From Blasia pusilla (taxonomy: Eukaryota > Marchantiophyta > Marchantiopsida > Blasiales), in contig CM114273.1 in the NCBI GenBank assembly GCA_050084515.1, positions 12,772,001 through 12,836,000 on the forward strand: a DNA stretch of 64,000 bases, in the 5' to 3' direction. The notes under the pieces are model-generated. The model ran no database searches. It was given only the letters and a program-made list of their open reading frames with translations, and was not told the DNA's origin. Below, piece after piece: positions 23,763 through 33,700 of this stretch (its first letter is position 1; every line of letters starts with the position of its first letter). A program made the translations under genes and the position numbers.

Positions 23763-24347
23763 GTGAGTCGAGTCCGAGCGTTTCTTGGACTGGCAAACTT
23801 CTATCAACTGTATGTCAAGGGTTTTAGTGCGATCGCAAAGTCTTTGACCTTGTTGACGAGACTTGATCAGGTTTGGTTATGGGGAGATGATCACGAGCGA
23901 GCATTTCAAGAGCTCAAGGATAGGTTGACATCCTCACCCATTTTACAGATACCGGTTAGGGGTCGCCCATTCCAGTTACATACGGATTGGAGCATGTTGG
24001 GTCTAGGAGCAGTGCTTACTCAAAGGGATGACAATGAGAGGGAGTTCGTTGTGGCTTACGCGAGCCGATCGAATAATATTGCAGAGGCAAAGTACAGCTC
24101 CTACGAGGGAGAGTGCTTGGCTACAATGTGGGGCGTGGCACATTTCAGGTGCTATTTATTCGGCAACCCTTTCACACTTATCACTGATCATCAACCGTTG
24201 AGGTGGTTGATGGAGTCCGACAAGCTTACGGGAAAGCTTGCCTGGTGGGCTCTATTACAACAGGAGTATGAGTTTGAGGTGGTTCATAGGCCAAGTCAGC
24301 TGAACCAAGATATGGATGGGTTGAGTCGTAACCCATGTCCAAGTTAG
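23763..24347 (+). pseudogene. Gypsy RNase H
   Basis: After the RT thumb (RAFLGLANFYQLYVKGFSAI) comes the RNase H domain: QLHTDWSMLGLGAVLTQRD with the first Asp, YSSYEGECLATMWGVAHFRC with the Glu, and FTLITDHQPLRWL with the second Asp. It ends at DMDGLSRNPCPS before a stop at 24345. It removes RNA from the RNA-DNA hybrid. This stretch of 194 codons is the longest uninterrupted enzymatic piece of the element. Confidence 0.85.
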
Positions 24348-24403
24348 AGAGACGACATAGGAGCTCGATGGCACGGAGAGAGTGATGAGGAGATGGTGCC
24401 CGA

Positions 24404-25276
24404 TTGGCATGCATCTGCCTATCTTTGTTGGTTGACTATGGTAGGTCAGCCAGAGGTGATGACTCTAGTGTTGGGTTGGATGATGAGTCTTTGGATCCGG
24501 AGGTTAGTGAGGAGGCGACAGGTGATCGTGATCTCCATGACGACGTGGAGGTTGTGGAGTTCTTGCCCATTGGAGTCATAGCGAGCACAGTGAGTGCTAG
24601 GGAGTGGGATCGGATCCTACAGCGAGCCAAGAGGTTCATGTGGGAGGGGACTCATATTTTTCGGGTATGGGGAGATGGTAGGATACGAGTGGTACCTCAT
24701 CCTTCTCAACGAGCACGTGTAGTGCGACATGCCCATGAGGAGTTGGGATATTTTGGAGTGAAGCGTCATTTACAAAGTCTTACTCCAGTTGAGTAAGGTA
24801 AACCCGCGACATGCATCTTTGGGTAAAGGATTTGTGGCGGATGTGTGGTATTGAAGGATGTGCGAGCATCCTTCAATGCTGCCACTCCGCACTTATATCC
24901 TTTACCGATTATGGGTTTAGGTTATCGGTGGAGTTTAGACTTTGTGGGACCTTTGCCATTGACAGGGCGTTATCACAGGTATGTGTTGGTCATGGTGGAG
25001 CATTTCTCCAAGTGGATAGATTTGGTGGCACTACCGAACAAGGCGAGCGAGGGAACAGCTTATGCGTTTCTAGATCGTATGCTTAGTCACTTTGGTGCAT
25101 CGACGGAGGTGTTGACTGACCAGGGTACCGAGTTCAGGGGAGAGTTTCAGGCCTTGTGTGATCAGGCGCTGATAGATCACCGCACCACGTCCATAGATCA
25201 TCCTGAGGCGGATGGGTTGGCGGAGAGAGCGGTACAGACGATGAAGAGAGGATTGGGCAAGTATGGCTTGCAGTAG
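24404..25276 (+). pseudogene. Gypsy DDE integrase core
   Basis: The frame shifts relative to RNase H. A zinc-binding head is partly kept (HAHEELGYFGVKRHLQSL near 24730), but the Cys pair is damaged around 24850. The catalytic core reads YRWSLDFVGPLPLTGRYHR (first Asp, about 24930), VLTDQGTEFRGEFQAL (second Asp, about 25114) and DGLAERAVQTMKRGLGKYG (Glu, about 25216). The element therefore integrates with a DDE enzyme; no tyrosine recombinase is seen. A stop at 25276 interrupts the C-terminal part. Confidence 0.8.
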
Positions 25277-25455
25277 GGACAGTTGAGGGAGTGGGACCTA
25301 CACTTGACATGGTTGGCTGTGGGTTATCGCTTTAGTTGGCATGCATCCTTGGCGTCATTTTCACCGTACTTTTGACTCTTTGGGAGAGAGCCAGATTTAC
25401 CTACAGCCATTCGACGTGACATGGCGGAGGTGTTAAATCTTGATGATCTAGATAT

Positions 25456-25975
25456 GTGGATACAAGCATGTTCTCAGAGGGAGAGGTTTTTCGTAGAGTT
25501 ATGCCTATGGACTTTGAAAACTTAGCTATTGCTCAACATAGAGATACATTGAGGTACGCAACCATTCGTGGAGGAGGTTATCAACCAGGGACTAGGAGGT
25601 TTCATCTTGGGGATTACGTGTATTTACTACATGCGATACCCATGACGCTAGATGTCACTGCAAGATGCACGATCCTATGTGTGCGCGAGGTATTCTCGAT
25701 CGGAGTCCTCATGTTGGAGGGATGGGATGGTATGGTTTGGAAGGATCATGTGCGCAATTGTGCGCCATGTCATCTTCCGAACGTAGACGTGACAGTGGAT
25801 CCAAGCTTGGCAGTGGTACTTGCAAGCTTGAGGTGTATGTTGTGCGGATCTGCAAGGAGTACAACCACCATGTTCGTATGTGATGGTTGTTCTCGAGGGT
25901 GGCATATGTTATGTGTGATCCCCCCCTCTTGATATAGTTCCCACAGGACGATGGATGTGTCTGAGATGTGTATAG
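25456..25975 (+). pseudogene. Integrase C-terminal tail and PHD finger
   Basis: The tail has an integrase-like barrel (RRFHLGDYVYLLHA, then the DGMVWKDHVRNCAPCHLPNV end). A Cys4-His-Cys3 PHD finger follows: Cys at 25834 and 25843 (CMLC), CDGC at 25879-25890, His at 25903 and Cys at 25912 (WHMLC), and MCLRC at 25955-25969. A one-base slip in the C run at 25920-25926 separates the last Cys pair. Correcting it gives LDIVPTGRWMCLRC, the usual PHD end. PHD fingers bind histone tails, so the domain could steer integration as chromodomains do in chromoviruses; that role is inference. Confidence 0.75.
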
Positions 25976-26039
25976 GGTATTACGTCATGTCAGAGAGATG
26001 TGATATTTTCTATCTGGAGTTGGGGGGATCCAACTGCCA

Positions 26040-26051
26040 ACTAGGGGGACG
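26040..26051 (+). promoter_or_regulatory. Likely polypurine tract
   Basis: ACTAGGGGGACG sits immediately before repeat B1. A purine tract at this place would prime plus-strand DNA. It makes B1, not A2, the first base pairs of the functional 3' repeat. Confidence 0.45.
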
Positions 26052-26189
26052 GTTGTATGATCTCCATGTATATGTATGAGTTGATTTTTGTAGATGTGTG
26101 GATAGAACCGTGTGTGGGAAAGATCAGTGTTTTGTGGTATAGATATGACCAGCGATGTATGTTATATAGCGATATGTATGCGCACGACA
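26052..26189 (+). repeat. Repeat B1
   Basis: This is about 138 bases, starting GTTGTATGATCTCCATG and ending GCGCACGACA. It is repeated at 26662-26797 and lies between the purine tract and repeat A2. It does not occur at the left end of the element. Confidence 0.85.
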
Positions 26190-26191
26190 GT

Positions 26192-26661
26192 TGTCAAGTC
26201 TGAATAGCCGATAGGCTGAGATCTATCGTGGATAGGGCGTAGGAGTCAACAACTATCTTGAGTGTAACTTTGTCCCACGGTGTCGGATGAGGTTGAGGAT
26301 AGGTCCATTGTGTTAGGAACGTCGTTTTTGACAACTTTCATGTTGAGGTCTTTCACAGTCGGATGACTTGTTGACCAAGTCACTCGCCTGTGCGTGCAGG
26401 TTACCAAGGGGATGGCTATTTTTAGGGGAAGAGACTTTTGGCTCTTGCCAACCCTATATAAGAGAGGAAGATGGCTTTCCTAAGCCATCTTTCTCATGTT
26501 GGGCCGTTGGAGCACCTCTCTTGTATATGTGTGAGATAGGACTAGGGTGCTAGCGTCCGGATTCCTTGATAGCACAGGGTGGACGAGGCTCGATATACCG
26601 ATGTAGATTGAGGAGTGGAGTTTTAGGCCGGGTGTGCCGTTTTTACTACTCTTTATTTTTT
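26192..26661 (+). repeat. Terminal repeat A2
   Basis: This is a direct copy of A1, from TGTCAAGTCTGAATAGCC to TTTATTTTTT. It keeps the TATA region and the AAGCCATCTTTCTCATGT arm. It lacks the second arm of the inverted repeat because, in the 5' copy, that arm spans the border to the leader. It is joined to B1 by two bases (GT). Confidence 0.85.
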
Positions 26662-26797
26662 GTTGTGTGATCTCCATGTATATGTATGTGTTGATTTTTG
26701 TACATATGTGAATCGACCCGTGTGTGGGGAAGATCGATGTTGTGGTAAAGATATGACCAGAAATGTATGTTATGTAACGATATGTATGCGCACGACA
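26662..26797 (+). repeat. Repeat B2
   Basis: A diverged direct copy of B1, starting GTTGTGTGATCTCCATG and again ending GCGCACGACA. It directly follows A2 and is followed after one base by CATCC, the possible right target duplication. Confidence 0.85.
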
Positions 26798-26798
26798 T

Positions 26799-27798
26799 CA
26801 TCCTCCTATTTTTTCCCCCTAGTATTATCCACAAATGTGTTTGCAAATAAGAAGAATTGTGAGTTGTTTTCCTCACACTAAAATTAGTTTCCCGACGTGA
26901 TTAATTCTCAAGTGCCATTTAAAATTAATTTTGAATTATCCCAATTTATATTCTTTTTGGAGAGTGTCTTCTTGATTTGCAAACACCTCCTTGTTTGACA
27001 TGTGTCAACAAGGGTAACAAAAAAATATTTTATATTTTATGAGCAGTAAAAAAATATTTCCCCTTTATGGACAACAAGAAATTTTTTTTTTATGTACAAT
27101 ATGATTAGTCTTTTCACTCCCATGCAATGCCCACAAGTGCCTAGCCTATTTGCCCAAGAGACCCAATGTCACTAGGAGAGGAGTGTGCAAATTGAAACAA
27201 TAATTTAAATGGGCCACCAACTTAGATACATTTTGAATTTAGCACCCAACAATCAATCCTCCCATTGGTACATGAATTTCCCTTTATTTATTCTTATTAT
27301 TTATTATTTATTTTCTACTGATTTTCCATGGAGGCGGAACACTAGAGAGCATAGATTAGTTTTGGGAGCACGGACAAGAATTATGCGAGCAAATCACGAG
27401 ATATTCGGGTGTTGGTGTTGGGGTAGCTCCGGACGATGGAGACCCGAGAATGCCATGAGGTCTGTCATAATTAAACAAAGATTTTCTTGAGAGGTCCCTT
27501 CGCGGGGACGGGGAGACGGAGCGATGTAGGTGGGTGATGATGGTATGGACTGGTGGTTGATCGAGGAGAGGTATGATGGTTACGGGAGTGTTTCGACCCG
27601 CGAGCTGCCGACATGACTTGACTTCTCTCAAAATCCTGCACTCCGAACGGAAGTGCCCCAGTTCTTTTGTTTCCGCGGCTCTTATCAGGTGATTGTATGC
27701 GGTGGAGGTCGAGTTCGGGCGTGGATTGAGGGGCGGAGGAGCGGCGGAGCATCAGCAGCGGAAGGAGAAGCAGACCCGCGCGCAACGGGGCCGTAGTT
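26799..27798. other. Intergenic DNA with a Helitron-like relic; presumed AAE promoter
   Basis: Near 26950-27010 the string GAGAGTGTCTTCTTGATTTG and the following bases match the left part of the short Helitron-like elements at 49.97-50.72 kb. The rest is AT-rich up to about 27320. GC-rich DNA at 27330-27798 probably holds the promoter and 5' UTR of the gene that follows. Open frames on both strands here are not convincing. Confidence 0.45.
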
Positions 27799-30700
27799 AT
27801 GGGAACAGAGGCGCACAAGAGTGTAGTAGAGATCGATCTGCAGGACATTCAGGGTACAGGGCTGTCTGTTTCCGAGGCGGGAGTGTTTCTGAGGCAGCTC
27901 CGTGAAGTGACCGAGCGAGTGGACGAGTCGCTGCCTGGAATATGGCAGAAGATTTCCACGAGTTTGCTGCGACCAGAGCTCCCCTTCCCCCTCCACCAAC
28001 TGATGTACTACTCCACCTACAAGAGATGGAACGTGCAGAAATTGGGTCCCGAGCCCGTTTGGTTTCCCTCCATGTATGTAGAGCTCTTCTTCTCTAGGGC
28101 TTTGTGCTTCGGAGCTCATGCTGCGTAATAGATTCTCAGGATCATAGCAAGGCGGCTCAAATTGGTGTGGGAGTGCTGGTCTCCTTGTGTGAGTCTGAAT
28201 TATGGGGGCTAGAGGAGAATTCTTCAAGATGTGTGTGATTTTGGCTCGCACGGTGGATGATGTACGAGTCGAGCTAGATCATGAACGAAGTTTTAAGAGA
28301 GTGCAAGCCGTAGCTTCTCGAGAGTATGGATATGTCGAGTATCGAATTTTGCAGAATTGTGGACAAGAGAATGATGACGCAGGGTCGTTTCAATGTACGC
28401 CAGTGAGACAGGGTGGTCAATTAAGAACAGGTTGTTTCTGGGAGTCAAAATGGAATGGGCATGAGAAAAGCAGATCGAAACTGCTTCTTTAATTGTGTTT
28501 GGTGTGGGAAGAAATCTTGTAGCTCTAGAAAACAAGTCAGCGGCAAGTTCTACAAACAACATTGTTAAGTTTACGAACAGTGCTTGGAAGTGCGTTCTAT
28601 TTTCGCAAGGACTCTAAATTGTAGAGGGGGGGTAGGGGGCACTCAGAGAGTCTTAATCTTTCACGTTTGCTAACTGAGAGACTTCTCGCACCATTCATTC
28701 CGTTGCTCTCGACTTTCACAGGGAGCTTGCGAGAAATTCCAATCTCGGTCGTCTTATGGAAGCCCATGGAAAGAAATTGTTGGGATCATCATACAGGAAT
28801 CCCTTGGAGAGCTTCAGTGCATTTCAAAAGTGGTCTGCTTTACATCCAGAGGTTAGCCTCGTTGTGACTTGTACTGCTTCTGTTTGGGGTGTGTGGCTCT
28901 ATTTGCCTGTTGTTGAAGACGTATTTACAGAAACCCATCCTCTGTAGCTACCATAATTCAGTCTCGACAGGACGGTTTGGTTCTGGAGCAACTAACTGGA
29001 CGTCTTTCATCCTTGATTTTGCCTGCTTCACTGGCTTCTTTTGGGTCTATGTGGCCCCCATCGTAGCTTGAGGATCTGATTAGGAACTTTTCTGAACCAT
29101 GGACTTGAAAGGCGCACTGAGGACGATGTTCAGTTATTAAAGTTCTTCCTACTTCAACAGGATAAGTCGAGTCATTGTGCAACACCTGATCTACACCAAA
29201 GAGTGATAATGATCAAAAGGTGCTACAATGCAAACGTTCACATTTGTAGATTTACTCATCGGACCGCTGCGGTTTTGCTCTCTGCAGGGATATGTCCAAC
29301 TTGCTCTCGAGCAGATGAATGTGTACTTTCATGAGCAACCAAGAAGCTTTTTGGATAAGACTGATGACAATATCCCTGGAGGAGTCTGGCTTCCTGGGGC
29401 AGTATTGAATGCTGCTGAGTGCTGTCTGGCTCCCAACTTAAAGCTGGGAAAGACAGATGACAGTCCAGCAATTGTGTGGAAGGATGAGGGAGCAGATGAC
29501 CTGCCAGCCAAGATTTTAAGTCTCGCAGAACTGCGAGCACGTGTCAAGTACGTTGACTCTCTATCATCTATTGTAGCCAGGGATGAAGTAAATCAATTCT
29601 TGAAGAGAATTCTCTCATCAACCGTCATGGTCTGAAATTACATTACTGGTAGGCAGCACAATACAACTTGGCGGATTGTGAACAGCAGAAGTTCAGAAGT
29701 AATTTCTAGGAAATGAAATTCTCAAGTTCTCTTCATTCATTTACTTCGGATAGCGCTTGGATTGACATCCGAATCCTGGGATGCAGCCGTGTGGCAAATG
29801 CGTTGGTTGCCTTGGGATTCCAGAGGGGGGATACTATTGGGATCGACATGCCAATGACCATATATGCAGTTATTGTCTATCTGGCAATTGTTTTGGCCGG
29901 GATGGTGGTGGTGTCGATTGCAGATAGCTTTGTTGGAGCTGAAATTGCAACCCGTTGCAGAGTATCCCAAGCAAAGGCAATGTTTACTCAGGTTTACACT
30001 GTGCCAATTTCTATTGATGCTCTTGTTTGATCTCCAGTGTCAATCAACTGCAGCCATCATGTATGAAGGCAGTAGTCCTGTCACTGAAGGTTGGCAATAC
30101 TGTGGTACATGTAGGACTAGGATAGAAAAGCCCTTCTTATCAATTCATTTCAAAGGGCATTAATGGGATAAGTGTCTTCTTTACGGGTGGAAGTGTTGAA
30201 TGTCTCCAACCATGGTTTTATGTTTGGGTGCAGGATCACATCTTGCGTGGCGGCAAGAGACTTCCCCTCTATAGGTATGAATGTATCTCAAGAGGATACC
30301 GTCAAGGATGGGCAACTTTGAGGATTTGAGGGAATCAGGAATGCCCACCCATATTGATCTTACAGACATATACTTGATTCTGTATCTAGGTTCCAACCCA
30401 TGTCACCAAAGGATAGAGTTACTGCTTCCTTGTTTGTCAGGTAATGTTAGAGTTTGTCCTTCTGTAGAGTTTTGTAGAAACACATTTTTTTGGGAGTAAT
30501 ATGAGAAGAGATTTAATTTCTAGAGACCATTGGTAGTGGTTTTTTGTACACCTAATAGCTGGTGCAAATGTATGATGTAAATTCTAAAGCTTCATGTATG
30601 GGAACTAAAATCTTAATGTTCCTGTGTGTGTTGACAGTCGAGTGGTGGAGGCAGATGCTCCAAGGGCCATTGTCATACCAGCAGATGGTGATAGTCTTGC

Positions 30701-33700
30701 TGTTCAGCTAAGAGATGGGGATCTTTCATATGAACACTTTGTGTTGTATGCCAATAAGGTTAGCAGGTAGGCGATTCCTGGGTCTGGGTGTCAGCTTGAT
30801 ATTTGGTTGTTTGAGCGTTTCTTCTTGTGATTCTTTGCCAATGCAGTTGCTCCATGCTTATAACCTACTCTACTGTGGAGAGGGTGAAGGTCAGAGTCCA
30901 GTTTGGGTGCGGTTAGGTTTGACCATCTATAACTGTCCATGTTGTCTTCTATCTATCATCTCGCCTGTGGCCGTTGATCTAAAAACTGTATCAGTTTTGG
31001 TTTAGAAGTTTGGGTTAAATTCAAAATCTGTAGGTTTTGTAGCTATACCATCCATGCAAACTAAAAAGAACTTCTTTCTCTATGGGCAGGCCAGAAGAAT
31101 TCAAAGCAGTAGCTGTTCGAGGGGAGGAGTTTTGCAATATTCTCTTCTCATCTGGTACCACAGGTAATGCTCGAGCAATCTTAAAGGGAAAATTTAATCC
31201 AACTCAGGAGATCTCAATGAAGCAGCCATAGAAGGACATCAATTACTGGACTGGGGTTGTATCTATGGTCATCAGCTAAGCATGCTCATGAAATTTAATC
31301 CTGCTATCTCCTGATAACATCCTCTCCGCAGTCTTTCTTATGACTCTGGATGGACAAGCATTTTAGAAATTCAAAGTATTGGCTCTAGTATATTGCAATT
31401 CCACCTTCTATATTAGATGCATGTTATGCTAGAGGGTGTTATCAGAGAGGGAAATTAGCATGATTTTCTTGTTCAGCCCCAAAAGCTAACAAATTTCTAT
31501 TCTTCATTCGTAATACTAAACTGCTTGATTATTTTCATGCTTGTAGGTGACCCAAAAGCAATCCCATGGACCCATATATCACCACTCAGATGTGGCGTTG
31601 ATGGTTTTGGTCATCAGGATATTCGTGTTGGAGATATTGTAGCATGGCCCACCAACCTTGGCTGGATGATGGGTCCTTTCTTGATCTATGCATCACTACT
31701 AAATGGTGCGGCCATAGCTTTGTATAATGGATCTCCACTTGGTCGTGGTTATGGAAGGTTTATACAGGTAAGGACTCTCTCTCTCTCTCTCCAACACTAT
31801 CCCTTTGTTTGGTGGGATGCCAACACCAAAGAAAGAGATAGGCTTGAAGCTGTGCAGCTGAAGGCGTTTCGGGGTTTGATGTCAACCTCATCAAGAACAG
31901 CCCGAGTTGGTGTGAGATCAGAACTAGGTGTGGAACCCTTGGAGGATAGACGTGACGTTGCCAAGTTGAAATGGCGGAGGCAGCTGGAGACAATGGACTC
32001 CCATCGCTATCCTAAGGAGGTGATGGGGAAAACCTGGACCCAAAGAAGACCCGTAAAGCAGGCCAAATCTTGGACGAAAAAGGTTCAAGAGATTGTGCAA
32101 GCTTCCAAGCTCCCAGCAGGGCCTGAACTGTGGGAGCAAGATGAGAAAGCATTTGTGGATACCATAACCAAAGCAGTGGGCAAATGCTCACAGCAGACCA
32201 GCATGGAGGAAGCCATGAAAATGTCTGACCTCTCTCTCTTGACGGTATATCCCGAGAAGGCAGAACTGAAGAACTATTTGCGGGGAACCCCTTGCTTGGG
32301 AACCCGGCTCAAGTTCAAGTTCAGAATGGGAGCAATCCCCTTGAACCATAAGAAAAGCAGGATGGGAACACAACTAAACTCTTGCGCCGTGTGTGACGAT
32401 AGGGATGAAACCTCTAGTCATTACTTGGTCTCCTGTGCAAAATTCACAACTCACAGAGCAAGAGCATATGCTGATATTGCTAAGCTGGTAGCACCAGAAT
32501 TGTTCAACACATTCAGTAGGCTTGATTCATTGCCCAAAGCTGCTGCACTGGTAAGTAATGTCTATTGGCGATCCCAATCAGGTAAAGTAGATGGTGTGGT
32601 GAAGAGTTTCTTGGTTGACACTTGGAAGCTCCGCACAAACACGTTGTTTGGTTAGCACTCACACTATATGAGAGTGTCTCCCTCCTCTCATATGGTACCT
32701 TCTTCACTTGCTTCTCTCTCTACACCCATCCCAGTCTCAAGCACCATCCAACCAGGGCGCGGGGTCTATGGTCGCAAGGCTATGACAGGCACTACTTAAT
32801 GAGTACAGTCTCTCTCCCTTGTAGCACCGTCCAACCAGGGCGCGGGGTCTATGGTCGCAAGGCTACGACAGGCACTACTTAATGAGTACAGTCTCTCTCC
32901 CTTGTAGCACCGTCCAACCAGGGCGCGGGGTCTATGGTCGCAAGGCTACGACAGGCAGTATTTAATGAGTACAGTCTCTCTCCCTTGTAGTTTTTCATAA
33001 TGAATCATTAATGCAAATGTTAAGCTTCTCTTTCATATCAAGCCATAAACAGAGGTTTTCTTATCTAGGAAACAAAGGGAAGGCAGAAGTGTACAAGATG
33101 TGAATCTAACATTTATAGTTATGGTGCTCATGACTTCTGTTATCGTGGCTTCCAGGATGCAGGAGTCACAATGCAAGGAACTGTACCCAGCCTTGTCAAG
33201 ACATGGAGAAACTCTAATTGTATGGAGGGCCTCAACTGGAGCACGCTCCGGTTTGTGCATCTGACTGAATGACCACTCATGGCTCATCTATAGTCAGTTA
33301 GAACATCTCTTTCTTTCAATGGTCGTATACTGGGTGTCTCAGGATATGCTGTGTCGAATTACTCAATCTAATTTTTTTTCCCCTAATTTATGATTTGTTA
33401 GCCACTGTTGTAGACAAGTTGTATCTGGAGATTATCCTTGTAAGCCATAGATCTTCATATGCAAGTCTATGAATAAACATAAGAAATGTTGTGAACCTTC
33501 TGCCAGCCTTGAAGCTCTGGATCCTTTGGTGGACTGTAGGAAACATCACTGTCCTTGCAGGGAAACTGATTGATAGGGTGATTCTCTTGAATTCTTTAAT
33601 TTAGGACATGTTTCTAGATGTGTGTAAGTGCAATTTGTGAAGGCTTTTCTGGATGATGCCTGTGGATGACCTACTTACATGGCATGTCATGAAATGCAGG

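Larger units (their letters stand above)
12929..26798 (+). mobile_element. Ty3/Gypsy retrotransposon encoding a cytosine methyltransferase and a PHD finger
   Basis: The layout is repeat A1 (12930-13412), leader, gag with zinc knuckle, an inserted Copia element (16636 to about 20515), protease, DNA methyltransferase, reverse transcriptase, RNase H, integrase and PHD finger. A purine tract and repeats B1, A2 and B2 (26052-26797) follow. The order protease, RT, RNase H, integrase marks it as Ty3/Gypsy. From about 20516 to 24347 one frame can be followed, broken by several stops, so this copy is inactive. CATCC at 12924-12928 and 26799-26803 may be the target-site duplication, which would place B2 inside the element. 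The Copia insertion happened inside it and is therefore younger. Confidence 0.85.

Noticed and set aside
12930-26797. The split repeats as evidence of a tyrosine-recombinase (Ngaro/DIRS-like) element
   Set aside because: The coding region has a clear DDE integrase core and Gypsy RT, and I see no tyrosine-recombinase domain.
26052-26797. B1-A2-B2 as a solo LTR of another element inserted at the 3' end
   Set aside because: A2 matches A1 of the same element, B1 follows its purine tract, and the possible target duplication lies outside B2. It cannot be fully excluded without other copies.
31525-32655. A 376-codon gene
   Set aside because: It is exon 8 of the acyl-activating enzyme read through its donor into an intronic LINE.
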